This document shows positions 32,416 through 44,948 of a stretch of 64,000 nucleotides of DNA, one piece after another. How positions within the stretch are numbered: position 1 is the stretch's first letter; every line of letters starts with the position of its first letter. Source of the DNA: Bog-756 sp963829235 (GTDB lineage: Bacteria > Actinomycetota > Acidimicrobiia > Acidimicrobiales > RAAP-2); the NCBI GenBank assembly GCA_963829235.1, contig CAWHIF010000003.1, positions 1,054,001 through 1,118,000 of the forward strand, written 5' to 3'. Made by a program: the position numbers and the translations under genes. Under the pieces are notes generated by a model. It worked only from the letters and a program-made list of their open reading frames with translations, was not told where the DNA came from and searched no databases.

Positions 32416-35400
32416 ATGACTCCAGTCGTACGGTCGGCAGCCACCGCGGTCATGGCCTGTCTGCTGGTGGGCAGCTTGTTGTCGGTGGCGGCAACGCCGG
32501 CCGCCTCCGCCACCCCGGTGGAGCTCAGCCTCAATGTGCTGCTCATCGGCACGGGGTCGACCGACCCGACCACCGCCGCCTGGCAGTCGGCGCTCAGCCA
32601 GGAGGGGGTGGCCTACACCGAGGTCACCGCGACCAACACCGCCACCTACGGGTCCTACGACGGTCACCCTGCCCGCCCTCACCACCGGCTCGGTGGGCAA
32701 CTTCAACGCGGTGGTCATCGCCGACTCGCCGGCCGCCTACGCCGCCGGCCAGCTCACCGCCCTCGACGCCTATGAGGCTTCCTTCGGGGTGCGCCAGATC
32801 GACGGGTATACGGCCCCCTACCTCGGGATCACCCTGGCCTCGTCCGGCGCCCTCGACGGCACCACCGGGACCCTGACCGCGGCCGGGCTGGCCGCCCTGC
32901 CCGAGCTGGCCGGGCCCATCCCCTTTGCCACCGGCACCAACGGCTACTGGAGCACCGTGGTCAGTGGGGCCCCGTTCACCCCGTGGCTGGACAACGCCGC
33001 CGGCCAGGTCCTCGCCGGTGTCTACCAGCACCCGGCGACCGACGCCCAGGCCAACGTGGCCGAGCTCGAGCTCGGCTTCGACTACAACGCCACCCAGCTC
33101 CAGTGGGAGCTCCTCGCCCCCGGGCTCATCAACTGGGTCACCCAGGACTCCCACCTCGGGATCGACCGCCACTACGTCGAGATGGACATCGACGACACCT
33201 TCACCCCGGACAACGCCTGGTCGACGACCGTCCACGACAACGACTACTCGGACGCCGACTCCCTGCGCATGGACGCGGCCGACGTCATCAGCTCGGCCGA
33301 CTGGTCCAACCCGACCCAGGAGAACACTCCCACCGCCCGCCCGGCCGGTGAGCCGGCCACCGCCTTCCGCCTCGACCAGCTGTTCAACTACGGGGGCACC
33401 GTCGAGTACCAGAACGGCGAGCTCGACCTGCCCGGCGAGCCGGCCTCCTGCGATGCCGCCGGCGATGCCGCCGGCACCTGTGGGCCCGACCCGCTGCTGG
33501 CCCAGTTCCAGGCCACCGACCCGGCCACGGGCAAGCCCTACTCGGACGACTTCGGCTGGCTCAGCCACACCTATGACACCCCCTACCTCGACGTGGGCTG
33601 TGCCACGGAGGACTACATCGAGGCCGAGCTCAACGAGAACACCGCCGATGTGACCGCGGCCCCGGGGGCGACGCCCGGCACCGGCGGCCTCGGCCTGCCC
33701 GAGTCGACCATCGCCTCGGGGGCTTCGGATGTGGCCAACCCCTATGGGACCTACAACCCCCAGGTGTTCGTGCCCGGCAACCACTCCGGCTTCGCCGACC
33801 TCGACCCGGGCACCCCGGCCACGGTCGACCCGCCCGACCTCGACGAGGCCACGGCCAACACGACCGGTGGCACCCTCGGGGCCGGCACCTACGAGTACGC
33901 GGTGACCGACCAGTTCAACGGGGCCGACTCGACCGCCACCGACCAGTCCCAGGCCTATGTGACCGACGGCCTCCAGGGCGACCTCGCCCCGGTGGTGGTC
34001 ACCGGTTCGACCGGGTCGGTCGACCTCGTCTGGCAGTCCATCTGCCACGCGGCCAACTACATCATCTACCGGGCCCCGGTGTCGGGCTCGACGGTCGGGC
34101 CCTGGACCGAGATCGGCACCTATGCCACCCCGGACTCGGCCACCCTGCCCGACAACAGCTCGGGCGACACCAGCCCGGCCCAGACGGCCACGGTGTGCTC
34201 GGGGCCGACCTATGACCCGACCTCGTGTGCCGGCGAGCAGGAGCTCACCTTCACCGACACCGGGGGGACCACGGGGGCGCCGGCCGGGGTGACCTACCTC
34301 GACACCCCCATGCCCGCGGGCTGGACCCCGCCCGTCGTGGAGAACGCCAACGAGCTGCCCTGGGAGCAGAACCCCTACTTCAGCAGTGCCCTCACCGCGG
34401 CCGGGATCACGACCGTCGGGGCCGACGCCTCCAAGGCCTACCCCGACCCGGCCAACGACGCCTTCGGCATCGGGGCCACCTACACCGGGGCCACCTACGC
34501 CGCCGGCCAGCCCTTCGTGGACGGCACCTCCCAGGTGGCCCCCCGCCACCCGATCAACGTCTTCTACAACGCGGGGACCAACGCCGAAGAGCTCGACGAG
34601 TACAACACCCTCTACACCTCGGTGGCCCCCGACTCCCAGTGCCACGACACGGGAGCCGTCACCTGTGCCACCACCCCGTACACCTTCGCCGACGTCATCA
34701 ACCAGGTCGTCTCGGGCATGTTCACCAACCTGTTGTCGAACGACCCCGAGATCAGCTACGTCCACCAGACCAACACCATGGGGACACCGCCCTATTCGAG
34801 CATCCTGCCCCCGGCGGGCTACGTGCCCGCAGCCACGGCCCAGCCCGGCACCGACGGGGACGGGACCCTCTATGAGGTCCTCAACCCGCTCATCTCGGAG
34901 TACGACTCCTACTTCACCGCCGACACCCCCTATCAGCAGCTGACCCTGGGCGGGGTGGGCCAGGTGCTGGCCGACCAGACGGCGTGGTCGGCGGCCCAGA
35001 CCGCAGGCAGCGTGACCGCCACCGAGCAGAACGGCGTGGTCACGGTCAAGAACACCGGCACCGGGGCGGTCAACGTCCCGATCACCGCTCCCCCGGGCAC
35101 GACCATCGGCACCGCCGCCTTCGGCTCGGCCTACGACGGCCAGCTGTCGGCCTGGACCAGCGTGGCAGCAGACGGATCGGTGACCCTGACCGAGGACGTA
35201 CCCCCCTCCATCACCAGCGCCGACTCGGCCACCTCCATCGTGGGGGCCGCCTTCAACGACACGGTGACCACCACGGCATACCCGGTGGCGACCCTCACCG
35301 AGTCGGGCGCCCTGCCCACCGGGGTCACCTTCATGAACAACGGCAACGGGACGGCCACCATCTCGGGCACCCCGACCACCGGCACCGGGGGCTCCTACCC

Positions 35401-38400
35401 GATCAACATCACCGCCACCAACACCAACGGAACGACGACCCAGACCTTCACCCTCACCAACTCGGAGGCCCCGACCATCCATTCGGCCTCCGTGGCCACC
35501 TTCTCCACCGGGGCGGCCGGCACCTACACGGTGACCACCAGCGGGTACCCGGCCGCCACCATCACCGAGTCGGGAGCGCTGCCGACAGGCCTCGCCTTTG
35601 CCGCCGGCACCACCGGCACGGCCACCGTCGCCGGCACCCCGGCCACCGGCACGACCGGGACCTACCCGGTGACCATCTCGGCCACCAACAGCTCGGGGTC
35701 GACAGCCACCCTGGCCCTGACCATCACGGTGGGTGTGGGCTCGCCACCGACCATCACCAGTGGGACCGCCGCCGACTTCACCCTGGGCAACGCCGGGTCC
35801 TATGCCGTCACCACCACCGGCTCGCCCATTCCGGCCATCACCGAGACGGGCACCCTGCCCGCCGGGCTCACCTTTGACGACCAGGGCAACGGCACCGCGC
35901 TCCTGTCGGGGACGCCGACGGCCACGGGCACCACCACCCTCGACATCACCGCGGCCAACTCGATCGCCCCCAACGCCACCCAGGTCCTGACCGTCACCGT
36001 CGACCAGGCCCCGACCATCACCAGCGCGGCCTCGGACACCGTCACCCTGGGAACCGCCTTCACCTTCCCGGTGGCCACCACCGGCTACCCGGCCCCGACG
36101 CTGACCGAGACCGGAGCCCTCCCAGCCGGGGTGAGCTTCGTCGCCGGCACCAACGGGACCGCCACCTTGGCCGGGACACCCACGGCCACCGGCGTGTTCC
36201 CGCTCATCGTCACCGCCACCAGCACCGCGGGAACGGTGACCCAGAACGTCACGCTCACCGTCAACCAAGCCCCGACCATCACCAGCGCCGGCTCGGCTAC
36301 CGCCACCCTCGGCACCGCCTTCACCTTCCCGGTGGCCACGGCCGGCTACCCGGCCCCGACGCTGACCGAGACCGGCACCCTGCCCGCCGGGGTCACCTTC
36401 GTGGACAACGGCAACGGGACGGCCACCCTCGCCGGGACACCCACCGCCACCGGTGGGTTCCCGCTCACCATCACCGCCTCCAGCACCGCGGGCACGCTAA
36501 CCCAGCCCTTCACGCTCTCGGTCGACCAGGCCCCGACCATCACCAGCGCCAGCTCGGCTACCGCCACCCTCGGCTCCGCCTCCACCTTCCCGGTGACCAC
36601 CACCGGCTACCCGGCACCCACCCTCACCGAGGCCGGCACCCTGCCCGCCGGGGTGACCTTCGTGGACAACGGCAACGGGACGGCCACCCTCGCCGGGACA
36701 CCCACGGGCACCGGTGTGTTCCCGATCACCATCACCGCCTCCAGCACCGCGGGCACCGTGGCCCAGCCCTTCACGCTCTCGGTCGACCAGGCCCCGACCA
36801 TCACCAGCGCCAGCTCGGCTACCGCCACCCTCGGCTCCGCCTTCACCTTCCCGGTGACCACCACCGGCTACCCGGCCCCCACCCTCACCGAGGCCGGCAC
36901 CCTGCCCGCCGGGGTGACCTTCGACACCAACGGCTCAGGGAAGGCCACCCTCGCCGGGACACCCACCGCCACCGGTGGGTTCCCGCTCACCATCACCGCC
37001 ACCAGCGCCGCGGGTACGGTGACCCAGCGCTTCACGCTCTCGGTCGACCAGGCCCCGACCATCACCAGCGCCGGCTCGGCTACCGCCACCCTCGGCTCCG
37101 CCTTCACCTTCCCGGTGACCACCACCGGCTACCCGGCACCCGCCCTCACCGAGACCGGGGCCCTGCCCGCCGGGGTCACCTTCGTGGACAACGGCAACGG
37201 GACGGCCACCCTCGCCGGGACACCCACCGCCACCGGAGGGTTCCCGATCACCATCACCGCCACCGGCACCGGCACCGCCACCCAGAACTTCACCCTCACC
37301 GTCGACCAGGCCCCGACCATCACCAGCGCCAGCTCGGACGCGGTCACCCTCGGCACCGCCTTCAGCTTCCCGGTGACGACGACCGGCTACCCGGCCCCCA
37401 CCCTCACCGAGGCCGGCACCCTGCCCGCCGGGGTCACCTTCGTGGACAGCGGCAACGGGACGGCCACCCTCGCCGGGACACCCACGGCCGCCGGGGGGTT
37501 CCCGGTCACCCTCACCGCCACCAGCACCGCGGGCACGCTGACCCAGCGCTTCACGCTCTCGGTCGACCAGGCCCCGACCATCACCAGCGCCGGCTCGGAT
37601 ACCGTCACCCTGGGCACCGCCTTCACCTTCCCGGTGACGACGACCGGCTACCCGGCACCGACCCTCACCGAGACCGGCACCCTGCCCGCCGGAGTCACCT
37701 TCGACACCAACGGATCCGGCACCGCCACGCTCGCCGGGAGGCCCACGGCCTCCGGAGGGTTCCCGATCGCCATCACCGGCACCAGCACCGCGGGCACGGT
37801 GACCCAGAGGTTCACCCTCACCGTCGATGGGGCTCCGACCTTCACCAGCGCCGGATCGGATACCGTCACCCTCGGCACCACCTTCAGCTTCCCGGTGACC
37901 ACCACCGGCTATCCCGCGCCCGAGGTCACCGAGACCGGCACCCTGCCCGCCGGCGTGGCCATCGTCCCGGGCGCTGACGGGGTGGTCGCCATCGCCGGGA
38001 CACCCACGACCACCGGTGCATTCGCACTCGCCATCACCGCCACCAACGGCTCCGGCACGGTGACCCAGCATTTCGCACTCACCGTCGAACAGGCCCCGAC
38101 CATCACCAGCGCCGGCTCGGACGCGGTCAAGGTCGGAACCGCGTTCTCCTTCAAGGTGGCAACGACCGGCTATCCGGAACCGGCGCTGACCGAGACCGGA
38201 GCGCTTCCGGCCGGGGTCACCTTCGTCGCCGGCGCCAACGGCACCGCCACCGTCTCGGGCACGCCGCCCACGGTGGGAACCTCCACGTTCGCCATCACCG
38301 CCGCCAGCACCGTCGGCACGGTGACCCAGACCTTCACGCTCACCGTCGAGCAGGCCCCGGCCATCACCAGTGCCAGCTCGTACGCCGCCACTCTCGGTAC

Positions 38401-41400
38401 CGCGTTGGATTTCCCGGTGACCGCAACGGGCTACCCGGCACCGACGCTGACCGAGGTCGGGGGCCTCCCCGGCGGGGTCACCTTCGACAACGCGGGGAGC
38501 GGGACGGCCACCATCGCGGGGTCGCCCACGGCCACGGGCCTGTTCGCACTCACCGTCACCGCCACCAGCACCGCGGGCACGGTGTCCCAGCGCTTCACGC
38601 TCACGGTCGAGCAGGCCCCGACCATCACCAGTGCCAGCTCGTACGCGACGAAGGTCGGCACCGCCTTCTCCTTCAAGGTGACGACCACCGGCTACCCGGC
38701 GCCGGCCCTCACCGAGACCGGCGCCCTGCCCGCCGGGGTCACCTTCGCCACCGGCACCGGTGGGACGGCCACCATCGCCGGCAAGCCCACCGCGGTGACG
38801 GCGGCCAAAGGAGCGGCACTCTCCATCACCGCCGCCAGTGCCGCCGGAACGGTCACCCAGATCTTCACGCTCACCGTCAGCCGGTCCCCGTCCATCACCA
38901 GCGCCAGCTCGTACACCGCCAAGGTGGGTACCGTCTTCAGCTTCCCGGTGACCACCACCGGTACCCCGGCACCGACACTCACCGAGTCCGGGGCCCTGCC
39001 CGCCGGGGTCTCGTTCGTCGTGGGTGCCAACGGGACCGCTGCCATCACCGGCAAGCCCACCGCCGTGACGGCGGCAAAGGGAGCCCGGCTCTCCATCACC
39101 GCCGCCAATGCCGTCGGAACGGTCACCCAGGTCTTCGTGCTCACCGTCAGCCGGTCCCCGTCCATCACCAGCGCCAGCTCGTACACGGCCAAGGTCGGAT
39201 CCGCCTTCTCCTTCGCGGTGACCACGACCGGCACCCCGGTACCGACCCTCACCGAGACAGGCGCCCTGCCCGCCGGGATCACCTTCGTCGCCGACACCAA
39301 CGGCACGGCCACCCTCGCGGGCACGCCCCGCGCCGTGACGTCACCGAAGGGAGCCCGGCTCTCCATCTCGGCTGTCAATTCTGCCGGCAAGGTCATCCAG
39401 ATCTTCACGCTCACCATCGACCATGCCCCGGCCATCACCAGCGCCAGCTCGGACACGGTCCCCCTCGGCACCGCCTTCACCTTCCCGGTGACCACCACCG
39501 GAACGCCGACACCGGCCCTCACGGAGACCGGCACCCTACCCGCCGGCGTCACCTTCGTCAGTAACGGGAGCGGAACGGCCACCCTCTCGGGCACGCCCTC
39601 GGCCTCCGGCGGGTTCCCGCTCACCATCACCGCCTCCAGCACCGCGGGCACGGTGACCCAGCACTTCGCGCTGACCATCGGTCAGGGGCCGGCCATCACC
39701 AGCGCCGGTTCGGACACGGTCACCTTCCGCACCGCCTTCACCTTCCCGGTGACCGCCACCGGCTATCCGGCCCCGACCCTCACCGAGACCGGCTCCCTGC
39801 CCGCCGGCGTCACCTTTGTCAACAACGGGAACGGGACGGCCACACTCGCCGGCACCCCTTCGGCCTCCGGCGGGTTCCCGCTCTCCGTCACCGCCTCCAA
39901 CGGCACCGGCACGGTGACCCAGAGTTTCACCCTCACCGTCGACCGGGCCCCGACCGTTACCAGTGCCGGCTCGGACATCGCCACCCTCGGCACCGCCTTC
40001 AACTTCCCGGTGACCACCACCGGCTATCCGACACCGGCTCTCAGCGAGACCGGCACCCTGCCCGCCGGCGCCACCTTCGCCGACAACGGCAACGGGACGG
40101 CCACCATCGCCGGGACCCCCACAACCTCCGGCGGATTCCCGCTCACCATCACCGCCACCAGCACGGCGGGCACGGTGACCCAGCACTTCACGCTGACCAT
40201 CGACCAGGCCCCGACCATCACCAGTGCCGGCTCGGACGCCGTCACCCTGGGCACTGCCTTCAGCTTCCCGGTCACCACCACCGGGTACCCGGCACCGATC
40301 CTCAGCGAGACCGGCACGCTGCCCGCAGGGGTGACCTTCGCTGCGGGTGCCAACGGGACGGCCACCATCGCCGGGACACCTACTGCCACCGGCACGTTCC
40401 CGGTCGCCATCACCGCCACCGGCACGGGGGGCACGGTGACTCAGCACTTCGTCCTCACCATCGACCGGGCCCCGGCCATCACCAGCGCCAACTCGGACAC
40501 CGTGGCCCTCGGCACCGCGTTCAGCTTCGCCGTCACCACCACGGGCTACCCCGCGCCGGAGGTCACCGAGACCGGCACGCTGCCCGCGGGGATCACGTTC
40601 GGCTCCACCAGCGGCACGGCCACCATCGCCGGGACACCCTCGGGTACCGGCGTGTTCGCGCTGGCCATCACCGCCACCAACGACACGGGAACGGTGACCC
40701 AGCACTTCACGCTGACCATCGACCAGGTGCCGGTCATCACCAGCGCCGGCTCGTACACCGCCAAGGTGGGTACCGCCTTCAGCTTTCCGGTGACCACCAT
40801 CGGCTACCCCGCACCGGCGGTCACCGAAACCGGCGCCCTGCCCGCCGGGGTGACCTACGTCGCCGGTGCCAACGGCGCGGCCACCCTCTCGGGCACGCCG
40901 ACCACGGTGGGCACCTCCACGTTCATCGTCACCGCCACCAGCACGGCGGGCACGGTGACCCAGACCTTCACACTCACCGTCGACCAGGCGCCGGCCATCA
41001 CCAGCGCCGGCTCGTACACCGCCACCGCCGGTGACGCCTTCAGCTTCCCGGTGAGCACCACCGGCACCCCGGCACCGACCCTCACCGAAACCGGCGCCCT
41101 GCCTGCAGGGGCCACCTTCGCCGCGGGCGCCAACGGGACGGCCATCATCGCCGGGACACCCACGGCCACCGGCACCTTCGCACTGGCCATCACCGCCACC
41201 AGCCCTGCCGGCACGGTGACCCAGACGTTCACGCTCACGGTCGACCAGGCTCCGACCATCACCAGCGCCAGCTCCGACGGCGTCACCCTCGGCACCCCAT
41301 TCACCTTCCCGATCGCCACCACCGGCTACCCGGCACCCACCCTCACCGAGACCGGAACCCTGCCCGCGGGGGTCACCTTCGCCGCGGGCGGGAACGGGGC

Positions 41401-44400
41401 GGCCACCCTCGCCGGGACGCCCGCGGCCACCGGCACCTTCCCACTCGCCATCACCGCCACGAGCACGGCGGGCACGGTGACCCAGACCTTCACGCTCACC
41501 GTCGACCAGGCGCCGGCCATCACCAGCGCCGGCTCGGACACCGTCGAGCTCGGTGACGCCTTCACGTTCCCGATGGCCACGACGGGCTACCCGGCACCCA
41601 CCCTCACCGAGACCGGCACCCTTCCCGCCGGGGTCGCGTTCGCCGACGGTGTCAACGGGACGGCCACCATCGCCGGGACTGCCACGGCCTCAGGAGCGTT
41701 CGCACTGACCATCACCGCCACCAGTACGGCGGGCACGGTGACCCAGAGCTTCACGCTCACGGTCGACCAGGCCCCGGCGGTCACCAGCGCCAATTCCGAC
41801 ACTGTCAGCCTCGGTGCGGCCCTCAGCTTCCCGGTGACCACCAGCGGTTATCCCGCGCCCGCGGTGACCGAGACGGGCGCCCTGCCCGCCGGGGTCGCGT
41901 TCGTCGCCAGCGCCAACGGGACGGCCGGCTTCGCCGGGACACCCACGGCCACCGGCACCTTCCCGCTCACCATCACCGCCACCAACGGTTCGGGCACGGT
42001 GACCCAGAGCTTCACCCTCACCGTGGACCAGGCCCCGGCCATGACCAGCTCCGGTTCGGACACGGTCATCCTCGGCACCCCATTCGACTTCCCGGTGACC
42101 ACCAGCGGCTATCCTGCGCCCGCGGTCACCGAGACCGGCGCCCTGCCCACCGGGGTCACCTTCGTCGCCGGCGCCAACGGGACGGCCACCCTCTCGGGCA
42201 CGGCGACCACGGTGGGAACCTCCGCCTTCATCATCTCCGCCACCAGTTCGGCGGGCACGGTGACCCAGAGCTTCACCCTCACCGTGGACCGGGCCCCGGC
42301 CATCACCAGCGCCGGCTCGGACACCGTCACCCTCGGCACCGCCTTCAGCTTCCCGGTGACCACCACCGGCACCCCGGCACCAACCCTCACCGAGACCGGC
42401 GCCCTGCCGGCGGGCGTCACCTTCGCCGCCGGCGCCGACGGGGCGGCCACTCTCGCCGGGACACCCACGGCCACCGGCCCATTCGCGCTCACCATCACCG
42501 CCTCCAGCATCGCGGGCACGGTGACCCAGAGCTTCACCCTCACCGTCGACCAGGCCCCGACCGTCACCAGCGCCGGCTCGTACACCGCCAAGGTCGGCAC
42601 CGCCTTCAGCTTCCCGGTGATCTCCACCGGCTATCCGGCACCGACGCTCACCGAGGCCGGCGCCCTCCCTCCCGGGGTGACCTTCGTCGCCGGCGCCAAC
42701 GGCACGGCCACCCTCTCGGGCACGCCGACCACGCGGGGGACCTCCACCTTCATCATCACCGCCGCCAGCGCGGTGGGCACGGTGACCCAGAGCTTCACGC
42801 TCACCATCGAACAGGCACCGGCGATCACCAGTGCCGGATCGGACACCGTCGCCTTCGGCACCGCATTCTCCTTCCCGGTCACCGCCACGGGCACCCCGGA
42901 ACCGGCCCTCGACGAAACCGGCGCCCTGCCCACCGGGGTGACGTTCGTGGACAACGGCAACGGGACGGCCACCCTGGCCGGCACACCCGCCCTCGCCGGC
43001 GTGTTCGACCTCTCCGTCACCGCCACCAACGCGGCAGGCACGGTGACCCAGGGATTCACGCTCACCATCGACCAGATGCCGGCCGTCACCAGCGCCGGCT
43101 CGTACACCGCCAAGGTCGGAACCGCCTTCAGCTTCCCGGTGACCACCACCGGCTACCCGGCGCCCGCGGTCACCGAGACCGGCACCCAGCCCACCGGGGT
43201 GAGTTTCGTCGCCGGCGCCGACGGGACGGCCACGCTGGCCGGCACGCCCACCGTCGCCGGCGTGTTCAACCTCTCCGTCACCGCCACCAGCACCGTGGGC
43301 ACGGTGACCCAGAGCTTCACGCTCACCATCGACCAGGCTCCGGCCATCACCAGCGCCGGCTCGGACTCGGTCACCCTCGGTACCGCGTTCAACTTCGCAG
43401 TGGCCGCGATCGGCTATCCCGCTCCCGCGGTCACCGCGACCGGCACCATGCCCGCCGGGGTCACCTTCGTCGCCGGCGCCAACGGCACCGCCACCCTCTC
43501 GGGCACCCCGACCACCGCGGGGACCTCCACCTTCATCATCGCCGCCACCAACGGCACGGCCACCGTGACCCAGAGCTTCACCCTCACGGTCGACCAGGCC
43601 CCCACCATCACCAGTGCCGGCACGTACACCGCCAAGGTCGGCACCGCCTTCAGCGTGCCGGTGACCACGACCGGCTACCCAGCGCCGGCGCTCACCGAAA
43701 CCGGCACCCTGCCCGCCGGGGTGACCTTCGTGGCCGGTGCCAACGGCACGGCGATCCTCTCGGGTACGCCGATCACGGTTGGATCCCCGGCCTTCACCAT
43801 CACCGCCACCAACGACACCGGCACGGTGTCCCAGAGCTTCACGCTCACTATCGACCGGGCCCCGGCCATCACCAGCGCCACCTCGTTCACCGCCACGGCC
43901 GGCACCGCGTTCTCCTTCAAGGTGACAACCGTCGGCACCCCGGCACCGGCCCTCAGCGAGGTCGGGAGCCTGCCTCCCAGGGTCACCTTCGTCGCCGGCG
44001 CCAACGGCACCGCCATCCTCTCGGGCACGCCGACCACCGCGGGGACCTCCACGTTCATCATCTCCGCCACCAACACCGCGGGCACGGTGACCCAGAGCTT
44101 CGCGTTCACCGTCGACCAGGCTCCGGCCGTCACCAGTGCCGGCTCGTACACCGCCAAGGTCGGCACCGCCTTCTCCTTCCCCGTGACCACGACCGGTTAC
44201 CCGGCACCGGTGCTCACAGAAACCGGGACCCTGCCCGCCGGGGTGACCTTCGTCGCCGGCGCCGACGGCACCGCCACCCTCTCGGGCATGCCGACCACGG
44301 TCGGATCCGCCACGTTCACCATCACCGCCGCCAACGGCACCGGCACCGTGTCCCAGCACTTCACACTCACCATCGACCGGGTGCCGGCCATCACCAGTGC

Positions 44401-44914
44401 CGGCTCGTTCACCGCCAAGGCCGGCGCCGCGCTCTCCTTCAAGGTGACAACCGTCGGCACCCCCGCACCGGCCCTGACCGAAACCGGAGCCCTGCCCGCC
44501 GGGATGGCCTTCAGGGCCGCCGGCGCCGGGACGGCCACCATCGCCGGCACGCCCACCGTCGCCGGCGTGTTCGCACTCACCATCACCGCCACCAGCACCG
44601 CCGGCACAGCGTCACAGCACTTCACCCTCACCATCGACCGGGCCCCGGCCGTCACCAGCGCCGACTCGTACACCGCCAAGGTGGGCACCGCGTTCTCCTT
44701 CAAGGTGACCACGACCGGTTACCCGGCACCATCGGTCACCGAACTCGGAGCCCTGCCGGCCGGGGTCGCCTTTGCCGCCGGCGCAAACGGCACGGCGACC
44801 ATCGCCGGCAAGCCGACCGAGACGACCGCGGCAAAGGGAGTCAGGTTCTCCATCAAGGCCACCAGCGCGGCCGGAGCGGTGACCCAGACCTTCACACTGA
44901 CGATCGACAAGTGA
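32416..44914 (+). CDS. Giant Agd3/CE18-like deacetylase with about 37 He_PIG repeats (paralogue 2, ~4,165 aa)
   Basis: ATG 32416 gives a signal peptide (AVMACLLVGSLLSVAATPAASA) and VELSLNVLLIGTGSTDPTTA. The frame then shifts +1 at 32662, exactly where paralogue 1 does, and runs open for 4,083 codons. Removing one base makes the whole 12.5 kb a single frame. The catalytic region has DIDDTF (Asp pair), then SHTYDTPYLDVGC, in which the second His of HxxxH is Thr, then VPGNHSGFAD and APRHPINVFYNAGTNAEELD. A fibronectin-III-like insert lies after the NHSGF motif. The repeats (from 35200) form a stalk of Ig-like domains ending in FTLTIDK, with no sortase or membrane anchor. Predicted secreted or surface polymer-binding protein, whose enzymatic activity may be lost. 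Without the shift, translation from ATG 32534 would give a protein lacking a signal peptide. Confidence 0.82.
35200..44911 (+). repeat. About 37 tandem 261-bp He_PIG (Ig-like) repeats of paralogue 2
   Basis: The 87-residue unit has a consensus of the type APTITSAGSDTVTLGTAF, then SFPVTTTGYPAPTLTETG, then TLPAGVTFVAGANGTATLAG, then TPTATGTFPLTITATSTAG and TVTQSFTLTVDQ. Period is 261 bp over most of the array. Units at 38690-39420 and the last unit carry a longer loop (TAAKGARLS). Neighbouring units around 36350-37130 are nearly identical, which shows recent duplication or gene conversion. Units further 3' are more varied. Confidence 0.95.
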
Positions 44915-44948
44915 GGCGGAGACACGCCATGAGGGGGTACGCACGGAC

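Noticed and set aside
32624..36268. Very long minus-strand frame (1,214 codons) opposite the giant deacetylase, and similar ones at 41690-44359 and 27199-29181
   Set aside because: They mirror the strict third-position GC bias of the plus-strand gene and its repeats. Products are low-complexity Gly/Arg/Val strings with no domain.
35200..44911. Regular repeats considered as a CRISPR array or satellite DNA
   Set aside because: The period is 261 bp, there are no unique spacers, and the repeats are in-frame protein domains with conserved amino-acid patterns.
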